Part shown: in pieces, positions 27,723-36,580 of the stretch | Layout of the letters: every line of letters begins with the position of its first letter | How positions within the stretch are numbered: the first letter of the stretch is position 1 | From: Phormidesmis priestleyi BC1401 | GTDB taxonomy: Bacteria; Cyanobacteriota; Cyanobacteriia; Leptolyngbyales; Leptolyngbyaceae | Reading direction: 5' to 3' | Assembly: GCF_001650195.1 (NCBI RefSeq) | Contig: NZ_LXYR01000004.1 | Coordinates: forward strand, 120,051-184,050 | DNA: 64,000 nucleotides | Program-made: the position numbers and the translations under genes | Notes under the pieces: generated by a model | What the model saw: only the letters and a program-made list of their open reading frames with translations | Told to the model about the DNA's origin: nothing | Databases searched by the model: none

Positions 27723-28066
27723 GCATCCAGCGATCGCAAATTTACTTTGTCAATCTCAATCCTACTCAAGGTCGAGAACAAGCAGGTGAACGACCTGTTT
27801 TAATTCTCTCCATTGATGCTATTAATGAGCAACCCTTAGTAGTTACGGTCATTGTGGGAACGAAAGGCGACAACGTCCGCCGCGACTATCTCACCAATGT
27901 CCGCGTACCTGTAGCGGAAAGTAGACTGCCGATGGAAACCGTTTTCCTGGGATTCCAGATACGTTCTCTAGATGCCAAACGCTTTCCATCAACCCCAGCA
28001 GGACAGCTCTCTCAGGCAAAAATGGTAGAAGTGGAAATAGCAGTCCGTCATTGTTTGGGGCTTTGA
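27719..28066 (+). CDS. MazF/PemK family mRNA-interferase toxin
   Basis: 115 residues, typical for the family. The start SIQRSQIYFVNLNPTQGREQ is followed by AGERPVLILS, which contains the conserved GxxRPxxI motif, then VVTVIVGTK and LPMETVFLGFQIRSLDAKR. These enzymes cleave mRNA at specific short sequences when the antitoxin is degraded. The gene overlaps the upstream antitoxin by four bases. The cut sequence cannot be predicted here. Confidence 0.92.
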   Translation: MSIQRSQIYFVNLNPTQGREQAGERPVLILSIDAINEQPLVVTVIVGTKGDNVRRDYLTNVRVPVAESRLPMETVFLGFQIRSLDAKRFPSTPAGQLSQAKMVEVEIAVRHCLGL

Positions 28067-28230
28067 CCCACTTCCCTGCCTAGCTGTGAATTTGATAAAC
28101 CCGAAGGCAGCTTTCTGTCGTAGTTCGCCACCGTCTCAACGATTTGATAGCCAGCTTTTTACACAAGTTCGCCTTCCTGTGAAATAATAGATGCTTGTGT
28201 CCAAATCCAGGTCTTCAGAGTTAATCGATC

Positions 28231-28425
28231 ATGGCTAAGAATAAAGGAGTCAGAATCGTGATCACGCTGGAATGCACCGAGTGTCGCACCAACCCTGACA
28301 AGCGATCGCCCGGTGTCTCCCGCTACACCACGACTAAAAACCGCCGCAACACCACGGCACGGCTAGAACTGTCTAAGTTTTGCCCTCACTGCAACAAACA
28401 CACCGACCACAAAGAAATCAAATAG
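28231..28425 (+). CDS. rpmG: 50S ribosomal protein bL33
   Basis: 64 residues. It has the Zn-binding type with two CxxC pairs, ECTECRTN and [10 protein letters not shown], and the conserved [10 protein letters not shown] core. It is part of the large subunit near the E site. It precedes rpsR and an RNase R gene, the usual cyanobacterial order. Confidence 0.97.
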   Translation: MAKNKGVRIVITLECTECRTNPDKRSPGVSRYTTTKNRRNTTARLELSKFCPHCNKHTDHKEIK

Positions 28426-28535
28426 TGGTTCGCTGTTCACTCTCTATCATTAGCTGTCAGCAATGAGTTGGTAAGCTCTTGCCCGTAGTCTTTCAGCCCG
28501 ACTACTGACCACTGACCCATCACCAAGGAATCACC

Positions 28536-28751
28536 ATGAGCTATTATCGTCGCCGCGTTTCTCCTCTCAAGCCTGAAGAGCCGATCGACTACAAAGATGT
28601 CGATCTGTTGCGGAAATTTATCACCGAGCGAGGCAAGATCCTTCCTCGTCGAATCACCGGACTCACAGCTAAACAGCAGCGTCATATCACCGTTGCAATT
28701 AAGCGCGCCCGCATCATGGCGCTCTTGCCCTTTATCAGTCAGGAAGGCTAG
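28536..28751 (+). CDS. rpsR: 30S ribosomal protein bS18
   Basis: 71 residues with the conserved [10 protein letters not shown] start, [40 protein letters not shown] and ending [11 protein letters not shown]. It binds 16S rRNA with bS6 in the platform. It lies between rpmG and the RNase gene on the same strand, 110 bases after rpmG. Confidence 0.98.
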   Translation: MSYYRRRVSPLKPEEPIDYKDVDLLRKFITERGKILPRRITGLTAKQQRHITVAIKRARIMALLPFISQEG

Positions 28752-28855
28752 TAGTCCGCCAACGTTAAAACTAGAGGAGTGAAAGATGAAAAGCAATCTT
28801 GATTTGATTCATCCTTCATTCCTCATCTCTAAATATCCCCATCAGGCTGACTTTA

Positions 28856-30877
28856 ATGGAGAAGGGAACCCTAGTTGAATTTCGCTTAAACAGCGATCGT
28901 CGCCTCGCCGTTGCCGACCGTCCAGAAGGCAAGAAACACTGGATCGTAACTGACGATCGGGGGCAGTCTCACACCCTTCACCCTCGACAAGTCACCTACG
29001 AAATTCCTAACGAAACCTATAAGCCGGGTGATATTTCAAATTTTCTACGAGAGATTCAGCCTTATCTTGATCCGTCAAGTCTAGAGGTTGCGTGGGAAAT
29101 TTTGAGCGAAACAGGCGAAAGCACGAATCCGGCAGAGATGGCGATGCTGCTGTTTTCAGAGAAGACATCTCCTTTATGTTATGCCGCCTACTGTCTGCTT
29201 TCAGACGATAAGCTTTACTTTAAGCAGAAGAGCGATCGCTACGAACCTCGACCCGCAAATCAGGTTGCCGAACTCAGGCACCAGATAGGGATGGAGGCGC
29301 AACGGCAGCGAGAGTGGGAGAGCTATCTAGAGCGCATTCAACAAACTCTCAGCGGCGAAGCGGTTGAATGGCAGTCTAGCGATCGCGCTCGCCTCGATGC
29401 CATTGAGCGATTTGCTACTCTGGGAGATGAGGCAACTCACCGCACTCCCGCATTAGAAACTCTGGCAGCCCTAAAACGGTCAGAAACCCCTGAATCTGCC
29501 TTCCAGCTTCTGATTGATTTGGGTCTGTGGAGTCCTCACGAAAATCTGTCTCTGCGGCGCAGCCAGATCCCTACTCACTTTTCTACAAAGGTTCTGGAAG
29601 TGTTGCACCACCGCTTAGAGTTTCCGCCCGTTGACTCAAACGCCGATCGTTTAGATCTGACCCATCTCAAGGTGTATACGATCGACGATGAAAGCACCCG
29701 TGAAATTGATGACGGGTTAAGTCTAGAGATTTTACCTGACGGGCAGCAGCGTCTGTGGATTCACATCGCCGACCCGACTCGCTGGCTCACGCCCGGAGAT
29801 GACCTCGATTTAGAAGCGCGTCGTCGCGTCACCACTTTATATTTGCCGACGGGAATGATCTCCATGTTTCCGTCTGAGCTGGCGACCGGTCCGATGAGCT
29901 TAAATCAGGGTGAGGTCTGCTGTGCTCTCAGCTTTGCAGTGATTCTGGACGAGTCGGGCGGAGTCCAAGATTTCAGCATCCATACCAGCCTGATCAAAGC
30001 AACTTATCGCCTCACCTACGACGATGTAGACGAAATGCTGCAATGGGGTGTGCAGGCAGAATCGGAGTTAGAGACGATCGCGCGTTGGGCAAAACGCCGA
30101 GAACAGTGGCGGCAGTCTCAAGGGGCGATTAGCATTCATATGCCCGAATCGTCGGTCAAAGTCAATGGCGATGGCGATGTCAACGTTTACGTCCTTGAAG
30201 ACTCTACCTCTCGGCAACTCGTCGCTGAAATGATGATCTTGGCAGGAGAGGTCGCTGCTCGCTATGGTCAAAAGCACGGCTTGCCTGTGCCGTTCCGCGC
30301 CCAGCCCCAGCCCGAACTGCCCCCCGAAGGTGAGCTTCTGCAGCTTCCGGCGGGTCCGGTGCGCTCTTGTGCGATTCGCCGCTGTATGCCTCGCAGCGAA
30401 CTGAGCATCACTCCTGCTCGCCATGCCAGTTTAGGATTAGACACTTACACTCAAGTCACGTCTCCCATCCGTCGATATAGCGACTTGCTGACCCATTTTC
30501 AGATTAAAGCTCATCTTCGCGGGGCAGATCTGCCGTTCTCCCCGGATGAAGTCAAAGATTTGATGCTGACGATCGCCAGTACGGTTCAAGAAGCAACCCT
30601 GGTCGAGCGTCAGACCAATCGCTATTGGAGCCTAGAGTTTCTGCGTCGCAACTCCTCTGAGGTCTGGCAGGCGTTGATGCTGCGCTGGCTGCGAGAACAC
30701 GAGAATTTAGGACTTGTGCTGCTTGAAGACTTGGGGTTAGAGATCGCTATGAGGTTTAATCGGCAGATCGAACCGGGCGATCGGCTCAATCTAAAAGTCA
30801 GCCACGTTGACCCGAAACAAGATGTCATTCAGTTTCACGAAGTCGCTTATCAAGAAGCTCCGCAAGCCGTTGGCTAA
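28856..30877 (+). CDS. Ribonuclease R/II family exoribonuclease
   Basis: 673 residues, a 3'-5' exoribonuclease of the RNB family, close in size to cyanobacterial and plastid RNase II/R. The RNB domain begins near residue 260: YTIDDESTREIDDGLSLEIL carries the catalytic Asp cluster, then WIHIADPTRWL, LPTGMISMFPSELAT and SLNQGEVCCALSF. Late in the domain, TQVTSPIRRYSDLLTHFQIK is diagnostic. The short N-terminal region replaces the usual cold-shock domains. It follows rpsR by 104 bases and may be co-expressed with the ribosomal genes. Gene names vary (rnb, rnr), so none is given. Confidence 0.93.
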   Translation: MEKGTLVEFRLNSDRRLAVADRPEGKKHWIVTDDRGQSHTLHPRQVTYEIPNETYKPGDISNFLREIQPYLDPSSLEVAWEILSETGESTNPAEMAMLLFSEKTSPLCYAAYCLLSDDKLYFKQKSDRYEPRPANQVAELRHQIGMEAQRQREWESYLERIQQTLSGEAVEWQSSDRARLDAIERFATLGDEATHRTPALETLAALKRSETPESAFQLLIDLGLWSPHENLSLRRSQIPTHFSTKVLEVLHHRLEFPPVDSNADRLDLTHLKVYTIDDESTREIDDGLSLEILPDGQQRLWIHIADPTRWLTPGDDLDLEARRRVTTLYLPTGMISMFPSELATGPMSLNQGEVCCALSFAVILDESGGVQDFSIHTSLIKATYRLTYDDVDEMLQWGVQAESELETIARWAKRREQWRQSQGAISIHMPESSVKVNGDGDVNVYVLEDSTSRQLVAEMMILAGEVAARYGQKHGLPVPFRAQPQPELPPEGELLQLPAGPVRSCAIRRCMPRSELSITPARHASLGLDTYTQVTSPIRRYSDLLTHFQIKAHLRGADLPFSPDEVKDLMLTIASTVQEATLVERQTNRYWSLEFLRRNSSEVWQALMLRWLREHENLGLVLLEDLGLEIAMRFNRQIEPGDRLNLKVSHVDPKQDVIQFHEVAYQEAPQAVG

Positions 30878-30884
30878 TCGTGCG

Positions 30885-31433
30885 TTAGTGAGAGACAAAA
30901 AACTCTACGTGGATGTGGCTGAAAGAAATTAAGTCACCGTCTGTTAGCGATCGCCGCTCTAAAATCGGAAGTCGCTGTCGATTCACAAATGTTCCATTGC
31001 TGCTGCCCAAGTCTGTAATGTAAAAACCCTGGATTGGGATATAGCCAATCACTGCATGACAGCGAGAAATCGAAGGGTTGAGAATCGCGATCGCGCAGTT
31101 GCTGCTGCGTCCGATCGACCAGATCGGAGCAACTTCTGTCACCTTTGCGTCTTCAAAGTTTGACACATTGGTCGTCAAAAATGCCGCTTTAAGAACTGAT
31201 GGCTGCGAGGAGTGTCTCGTGACCGTCGCTTGAATATAGTAGGCGACCGGGCTGACGACCTTTGGCGGCTCTAGATTGGCTCCGACCAGCGTTGAAGCTT
31301 TGTCAAACGCAGGAGTGCCTTTCGTTTCAAGCGGTTTTGAGGGAAGCTGACTGAGAGATCGGACGGCGACTGAAGGCTGAGAAAAGCTGGAAATATCTTG
31401 AGCAGGCTGACTCGATGATGGCAAATCTAACAT
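30885..31433 (-). CDS. FHA domain protein
   Basis: 182 residues from the ATG at 31433; a TTG at 31469 would add 12 residues. The first 90 residues are Ser/Pro/Gln-rich and probably disordered. The C-terminal 100 residues form a forkhead-associated domain: IWSIGRSSNCAIAI, SISRCHAVIGY, then ITDLGSSNGTFVNRQRL and LTDGDLISFSH. FHA domains bind phosphothreonine, so the protein is likely a reader for a Ser/Thr kinase. No kinase is adjacent. It converges with the RNase gene with almost no gap. Confidence 0.9.
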   Translation of the reverse strand: MLDLPSSSQPAQDISSFSQPSVAVRSLSQLPSKPLETKGTPAFDKASTLVGANLEPPKVVSPVAYYIQATVTRHSSQPSVLKAAFLTTNVSNFEDAKVTEVAPIWSIGRSSNCAIAILNPSISRCHAVIGYIPIQGFYITDLGSSNGTFVNRQRLPILERRSLTDGDLISFSHIHVEFFVSH

Positions 31434-31915
31434 AGAGAGTGTTGAATAATAACCACAATTCAGCGACAAACCAGGTTGGGTCGCTAGGGTGTCAACGATT
31501 AAGTCCTAGAATTTATCAGTAAATGCAGGGAGGCTAATGGAGCAGTCGTCAACCGGGACGAGCCACTCATCCTACTCGCACAAGCAATATCTTTATTACT
31601 TTGCTCAGAATATTACAATCAGACCATTCGATCACTACAGAGAATCACCTCTTTGTACAAGCTTCACGGGATCAGTCGTTAAAGCCATCTTTCTTAAAGC
31701 CTTCTAAAACTTTCAGGATGTCGTCTGATTGTACCGAATGCGAACGATCTACGAGTGAGCTAAAAGGAATGGATTCTCAACTGAGATGTTCGATCGATGT
31801 TTGATGCCCCATCTGCGAGACAATAAGATAGCTATCTTGAAGTAGGCGTTCTGATAACTTCTCATTGTGGGAATGCCATCTGATAGAATTTTGAAGGTTT
31901 TTATAACATTAGCCA
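31434..31915. other. Divergent region between the FHA gene and plsX
   Basis: 482 bases. It holds the 14-bp perfect palindrome AAGATAGCTATCTT at 31825-31838, about 78 bases upstream of plsX, a candidate operator. A 67-codon frame at 31601-31804 has no protein-like features and is not called. Confidence 0.45.
31825..31838. promoter_or_regulatory. 14-bp palindrome upstream of plsX
   Basis: AAGATAGCTATCTT is fully self-complementary and lies 78 bases before the plsX start, where a regulator of the plsX-fabH-fabD-plsC run could bind. It does not match a regulator motif I know. A single site and possible chance occurrence keep confidence low. Confidence 0.3.
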
Positions 31916-32932
31916 ATGGGATCGACGCGTGTACGAATTGCAATTGATGCGATGGGAGGGGATAATGCCCCTGCTGAAATTGTGGCGGGAGCGCTCAGAG
32001 CACAAGAAGAACTGGGTGTAGACGTGCTGCTAGTAGGCGATCCTCAGCAAATCGAAGCCTCCTTAAAGCAGCACACCCAATCCTCATCGCTAGAAATTGT
32101 GCCTTCTGAAGGCACGATCGAGATGTCTGAGGAACCCCTCACCGCTCTGCGCCGCAAGCCCAAAGCCTCAATCAACGTGGCAATGGATTTGGTGAAGAAA
32201 AAGCGGGCAGATGCCGTAGTTTCGGCAGGTCACTCTGGGGCAGCGATGGCGGCGGCTCTGCTGCGGCTGGGAAGACTTCCAGGTATTGACCGCCCTGCGA
32301 TCGGGGCGGTTTTACCCACGATGATCGCAGGTAAACCTGTCTTGATTCTCGACGTTGGCGCAAATGTAGACTGTCGCCCTAAGTTTCTAGAGCAGTTCGC
32401 TTTGATGGGCAGCATCTATTCTCAATATGTACTAGGAGTTGCAGAACCCAAAGTTGGCTTGTTGAACATTGGCGAAGAACCCAACAAGGGCAATGAGTTA
32501 GCGATCCAAACCCATCAACTTTTAGAAGAAAACCCCAACATTCCCTTTATTGGCAACGCTGAGGGACGGGATGTGTTATCGGGTCACTTTGATGTCATCG
32601 TGTGCGATGGCTTTGCAGGCAATGTGCTGCTAAAGTTTGCCGAAGCAGTCGGAGAAGTCGCCCTGCAAATTTTACGGGAAGAACTACCCCGTGGCTTGCA
32701 CGGCAAGTTGGGCGTTTCGATTTTGCGCCCCAACCTGAAGCGCATTAAACAACGGATGGATCACGCTGAACATGGGGGCGGTCTGCTGTTGGGCGTTGCC
32801 GGAATCTGCATCATCAGCCACGGAAGTTCTCAAGCGCCGACCATCTTCAACGCGGCACGGTTAGCAAAAGACGCGATCGACCATGAAGTTCTCGATCGGA
32901 TTGCCGTAACGAGCCAATTGGCAGAGAGCTAG
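31916..32932 (+). CDS. plsX: Phosphate acyltransferase PlsX
   Basis: 338 residues. PlsX makes acyl-phosphate from acyl-ACP for phospholipid synthesis. The start RIAIDAMGGDNAPAEIVAGA is diagnostic, with DAVVSAGHSGAAMAAALLRL, LNIGEEPNKGNELA, and DVIVCDGFAGNVLLKFAEA following. It is the first gene of the plsX-fabH-fabD-plsC cluster and the next gene starts 25 bases later. Confidence 0.97.
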   Translation: MGSTRVRIAIDAMGGDNAPAEIVAGALRAQEELGVDVLLVGDPQQIEASLKQHTQSSSLEIVPSEGTIEMSEEPLTALRRKPKASINVAMDLVKKKRADAVVSAGHSGAAMAAALLRLGRLPGIDRPAIGAVLPTMIAGKPVLILDVGANVDCRPKFLEQFALMGSIYSQYVLGVAEPKVGLLNIGEEPNKGNELAIQTHQLLEENPNIPFIGNAEGRDVLSGHFDVIVCDGFAGNVLLKFAEAVGEVALQILREELPRGLHGKLGVSILRPNLKRIKQRMDHAEHGGGLLLGVAGICIISHGSSQAPTIFNAARLAKDAIDHEVLDRIAVTSQLAES

Positions 32933-32957
32933 ATCCCCTAATGATGGAGAAGGAATT

Positions 32958-33953
32958 TTGGAACAGTCAGGGGTAGGAATTGCACTCACGGGGAGCGGCT
33001 CATCGACTCCGACCGTCGCCCTCCACAATGTTGAGTTGAGCCGAGTCGTCGAAACGTCGGATGAATGGATCGCTTCCCGCACGGGCATTCGTGAGCGGCG
33101 ATTAGCAGAGCCGGGATGCTCACTCACAAAATTGGGCGTTGAGGCGGCAAAGGGGGCGATCGAGATGGCAGGCATCGCTCCGATGGATCTCGATTTAATC
33201 ATTTTGGCAACGTCAACGGCAGATGATCTATTTGGCAGCGCCAGTCAAATTCAGGCGCAGCTAGGGGCGTTTAAAGCGGTTGCCTTTGATTTGACCGCCG
33301 CCTGTTCTGGCTTTGTGTTTGGTATGGTGACGGCAGCACAGTTTATTCGCACGGGCGTTTATAAAAATGTGCTGCTGATTGGAGCCGACGTGCTGTCTCG
33401 CTGGGTCGATTGGTCAGACCGCCGCACCTGTGTGCTGTTTGGCGACGGAGCCGGAGCCGTGGTCATGCAGGCAAATGAGCACGATCGGCTGCTAGGGTTT
33501 GAGCTTCGCAGCGATGGCACTCAAAACAACTGTCTCAATTTGTCTTATCAGTCGGAGCCAAAAGAGCTGCTGACGGGCGTGACGATTAACCAGGGCACGT
33601 TTCACCCGATCACGATGAACGGTCAAGAAGTCTACCGCTTTGCCGTCAAGAAGGTGCCTGAAGTGATTGAGAAAGCCTTATTTCGGGCGCATTTGAGCGT
33701 TGAGGATGTGGACTGGCTCTTGCTCCATCAGGCAAACCAGCGCATTCTCGATTCGGTTGCCGATCGGCTCAAAATTCCTCCTGAAAAAGTGATCAGCAAT
33801 CTGGCAAAATACGGCAATACGTCCGCTGCGTCGATTCCTTTAGCGTTGGATGAAGCCGTTCGACAAGGCAAGATTCAAGAGGGCGACACGATCGTCACTT
33901 CTGGCTTTGGAGCAGGCTTAACGTGGGGCGCAGCCGTCTTTCAATGGGGATAG
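32958..33953 (+). CDS. fabH: 3-oxoacyl-ACP synthase III (FabH)
   Basis: 331 residues. FabH condenses acetyl-CoA with malonyl-ACP to start fatty acid synthesis. The catalytic Cys is in DLTAACSGFVFGM, the His in LLLHQANQRILD, and the Asn in YGNTSAASIPLAL. The chosen start is a TTG at 32958 with GGAGAAGGA just upstream; no in-frame ATG lies nearby, and the ATG codons at 32941 and 32944 are in other frames. It follows plsX by 25 bases and precedes fabD by one base. Confidence 0.96.
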   Translation: MEQSGVGIALTGSGSSTPTVALHNVELSRVVETSDEWIASRTGIRERRLAEPGCSLTKLGVEAAKGAIEMAGIAPMDLDLIILATSTADDLFGSASQIQAQLGAFKAVAFDLTAACSGFVFGMVTAAQFIRTGVYKNVLLIGADVLSRWVDWSDRRTCVLFGDGAGAVVMQANEHDRLLGFELRSDGTQNNCLNLSYQSEPKELLTGVTINQGTFHPITMNGQEVYRFAVKKVPEVIEKALFRAHLSVEDVDWLLLHQANQRILDSVADRLKIPPEKVISNLAKYGNTSAASIPLALDEAVRQGKIQEGDTIVTSGFGAGLTWGAAVFQWG

Positions 33954-33954
33954 C

Positions 33955-34839
33955 ATGATGACTAAGACAGCGTGGGTGTTTCCGGGGCAGGGTTCTCAAG
34001 CGATCGGAATGGGCATAGACCTGCTTGAATTGCCTGAAGCGATGGCAAAGTTTGAGCAAGCTGAATCTATTCTTGGCTGGTCAGTGGCTGAGATTTGTCA
34101 GAGTCAGGACGATAAAGTTTCTCACACGCTTTATACGCAGCCTTGTTTATATGTTGTAGAGAGCATTTTGGCGGATCTGCTCAAGGCAACTGGGCAGCAC
34201 CCCGATTATGTCGCAGGTCACAGTCTGGGAGAATATAGCGCCCTTTATACATCCGGGGTCTTCAGCTTTGAAGATGGGTTGCGCCTGATTAAACGGCGTG
34301 CAGAGCTAATGGACAGCGCTTCGGATGGCATGATGGCAGCGTTGTTGGGCTTCGATCGTGCCCAGCTTGAAATGGCGATCGAGCAAACTCCCGATGTTGT
34401 GTTAGCCAACGATAATAATGCAGGTCAAGTGGTGATTTCTGGCACTCCAAAGGCAGTTGAAGCCATTCTCAGCCAGGTCAAATCTAAACGAGCCGTTCGT
34501 TTGAATGTTAGTGGAGCGTTCCACTCGCCTCTGATGGCAGATGCCGCTGCTCAATTCAAAACCATTTTAGATGCTGTCCCGTTTGAGTCTGCTCAGATTC
34601 CTGTCCTCTCGAATGTTGATCCGACTCCCAGCACCGATCCAGCAGTCCTTAAAGATCGTCTTAATCGCCAAATGACGGGCACGGTGCGCTGGCGCGAGAT
34701 TTCTCTGCAATTGCCTCAAGAGGGAGTCGATCGAGTGGTCGAAGTCGGTCCTGGCAAAGTCTTGACTGGAATTATTAAACGCACCTGCCCCGATTTAGTG
34801 CTCAAAACAATCGGTAGCCTCGCCGAGCTTTCTTCATGA
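33955..34839 (+). CDS. fabD: Malonyl-CoA:ACP transacylase (FabD)
   Basis: 294 residues. It loads malonyl groups onto ACP. Motifs: VFPGQGSQAIGMG at the start, nucleophile Ser in VAGHSLGEYSAL near residue 89, catalytic His in SGAFHSPLM near 190, and VVEVGPGKVLTGI near the end. It starts one base after the fabH stop and overlaps plsC by four bases, so translation is likely coupled. Confidence 0.97.
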   Translation: MMTKTAWVFPGQGSQAIGMGIDLLELPEAMAKFEQAESILGWSVAEICQSQDDKVSHTLYTQPCLYVVESILADLLKATGQHPDYVAGHSLGEYSALYTSGVFSFEDGLRLIKRRAELMDSASDGMMAALLGFDRAQLEMAIEQTPDVVLANDNNAGQVVISGTPKAVEAILSQVKSKRAVRLNVSGAFHSPLMADAAAQFKTILDAVPFESAQIPVLSNVDPTPSTDPAVLKDRLNRQMTGTVRWREISLQLPQEGVDRVVEVGPGKVLTGIIKRTCPDLVLKTIGSLAELSS

Positions 34840-35498
34840 GCCGCGCTTCTCTATTAGAGACAATGCCCGATCGAGAGCCTTTGATTAGCCTCCTGCTCTA
34901 TCGTTTGTTTAAATGGTCGATCGTCAGCCCTGTGCTTCACACCTACTTTAGAGGACGCATTTATGGAGCAGAGAATGTGCCCCAAAAGGGACGCTTGCTA
35001 GTCGTCAGCAACCATGCTAGTGATTTTGATCCGCTCCTGTTGTCTTGCTGTGTGGGTCGTCCGGTCGCTTATATGGCAAAAGAAGAACTATTTCAGGTTC
35101 CCGTGCTCAGACAGGCAATTCAGGCGTATGGAGCTTACCCTGTGAAGCGAGGCTCTGCCGATCGCAGTGCGATGAAAGCAGCAATCGCTTCGATTCAGTC
35201 TGGGTGGGCAACGGGCATATTTCTCGATGGCACTCGCACCCCTGACGGACGCATTGCCGATCCTAAAGTCGGCGCAGCCTGGATTGCGGCAAAGACTCAA
35301 TCGCCTCTCCTTCCTGTTAGCCTCTGGGGAACCCATGCCATCTTCCGCAAAGGTTCTGCCATGCCTCGCCCGACTTCTGTGACCGTACGAATTGGCGAAC
35401 TGATTCTGCCGCCCACTTCTAGCGATCGCTCAGAACTTGAAGCCATCACTCAACGCTGTGCCCTAGAAATCAATACTCTGCACGACTTGGGGCGATAA
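34836..35498 (+). CDS. plsC: 1-acylglycerol-3-phosphate acyltransferase (PlsC family)
   Basis: 220 residues. The HX4D motif is in VVSNHASDFDPLLL near residue 54, followed by GRPVAYMAKEELFQVP, AYPVKRGSADRS, and the substrate-binding stretch GIFLDGTRTPDG. It adds the second acyl chain to lysophosphatidate at the membrane. Its ATG overlaps the fabD stop as ATGA. Position after plsX, fabH and fabD fits a lipid operon. Confidence 0.9.
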   Translation: MSRASLLETMPDREPLISLLLYRLFKWSIVSPVLHTYFRGRIYGAENVPQKGRLLVVSNHASDFDPLLLSCCVGRPVAYMAKEELFQVPVLRQAIQAYGAYPVKRGSADRSAMKAAIASIQSGWATGIFLDGTRTPDGRIADPKVGAAWIAAKTQSPLLPVSLWGTHAIFRKGSAMPRPTSVTVRIGELILPPTSSDRSELEAITQRCALEINTLHDLGR

Positions 35499-35557
35499 TT
35501 GAATGTTGAAGTCTGAATTGCTAGGGTAAACTTCTATCTCTCATCCCGGTTTTTGAA

Positions 35558-35854
35558 ATGTCAGATTTAAGATCAGAACTCACCAAATCTTTGGATGAAG
35601 CCGAATGGAGCTGGCTGATTCCTCACGTCGATCGAGATGCCGTAATTGTGGTAGATCCTCAGCTAAACTTAGTCGATGTCGGGCTAGCGATCGTCACCGA
35701 CAACTCGACATCCGTGCAGCATTGGATTGCTGAAAGCTTGATTTATAAACCGTCTGACCAACAGAGAGTAGACTGGAATGCCTGTCAAGACAAGCGATTC
35801 CATGCCTTGATTGTGCAGCCTTATGTGCTGGTTCAAGACTCGATCGTGGCTTAA
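35558..35854 (+). CDS. DUF2288 family protein
   Basis: 98 residues. It matches small DUF2288 proteins: LTKSLDEAEWSWLIPHVDRD, then VIVVDPQLNLVDVGLAIVTD, and WIAESLIYKPSDQQ. No catalytic motif or signal is visible; function is unknown. It lies 59 bases after plsC on the same strand and may be read through from it. Confidence 0.87.
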   Translation: MSDLRSELTKSLDEAEWSWLIPHVDRDAVIVVDPQLNLVDVGLAIVTDNSTSVQHWIAESLIYKPSDQQRVDWNACQDKRFHALIVQPYVLVQDSIVA

Positions 35855-35897
35855 AGCCTTGACGGTGAGCCGATATTTCTATCGAACGTCCGACTCC

Positions 35898-36515
35898 CTA
35901 CCAACCGCCGTGCAGCCGACTCCAGCTTGCGCCCGTGTGCCCAGTTGTCACCCAGAGGACGGCTCTCCCCCCGTCTCGAAGTGCCTTTGATAAAGGTTCT
36001 TGTGGCTGCTCAGAAGGCACTGAGACAGGCTTGAGATGAATCCCTCGGCTGCCCAGCACGATCTCGCCGATGATTTGAGCGCGTCGCATGTGATAGTCAG
36101 ATGTCACCAAATAAACGCTCTGAACTCCTTGCTGCTTCAACTCATCCACTAAGGTTGTAAAGTTTGTTACTGTGTCAACCGCTTGATAATCTAGGTTGAG
36201 CCGACGTACATCGACTCCTGCCTCCGAAAACACCTGCTTTGTATAGTCTCGCGGACTACCTGACGAAATCCAGATCGGCAAACCAGGATGCTCACGGGCA
36301 AACTCAGCCGTAAACTTCTCGCGCTCTAACGCCGCTGTAGAGCCGCCCAAGACTAGAATCGCTTGAGGCTTTTCAGAATAAATGCGAACGGCTCGGAAGC
36401 CGAACCACATCACCAAAGGCAAAATGAACAGCATCCAGGGAAATCGTTTCCTTTGCGATCGCGCCACCTTTAAGCGGTGAAGCGGATGATGACGAAAAGC
36501 TCCTCTCGATCGCAT
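35898..36515 (-). CDS. YdcF family membrane protein (DUF218)
   Basis: 205 residues from the ATG at 36515 (a TTG at 36533 is in frame). A basic N-terminus precedes one membrane segment, FPWMLFILPLVMWFGFRAV, at about 25-45. The DUF218 domain follows: AILVLGGSTAALEREKFTAE, LPIWISSGSPRDYTKQVF, and VYLVTSDYHMRRAQIIGEI. Family members (YdcF, SanA, ElyC) are linked to envelope integrity; the activity is not settled. The gene is alone between convergent and co-directed neighbours. Confidence 0.9.
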   Translation of the reverse strand: MRSRGAFRHHPLHRLKVARSQRKRFPWMLFILPLVMWFGFRAVRIYSEKPQAILVLGGSTAALEREKFTAEFAREHPGLPIWISSGSPRDYTKQVFSEAGVDVRRLNLDYQAVDTVTNFTTLVDELKQQGVQSVYLVTSDYHMRRAQIIGEIVLGSRGIHLKPVSVPSEQPQEPLSKALRDGGRAVLWVTTGHTGASWSRLHGGW

Positions 36516-36580
36516 GATGACACCCGAACTCAACCAATCAATACAAAGTCTACCGCCCGCCTACTCAAAAATTGCGCTGA

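Noticed and set aside
31601..31804. A 67-codon frame upstream of plsX
   Set aside because: No recognisable domain, no ribosome site, and it fills a divergent promoter region.
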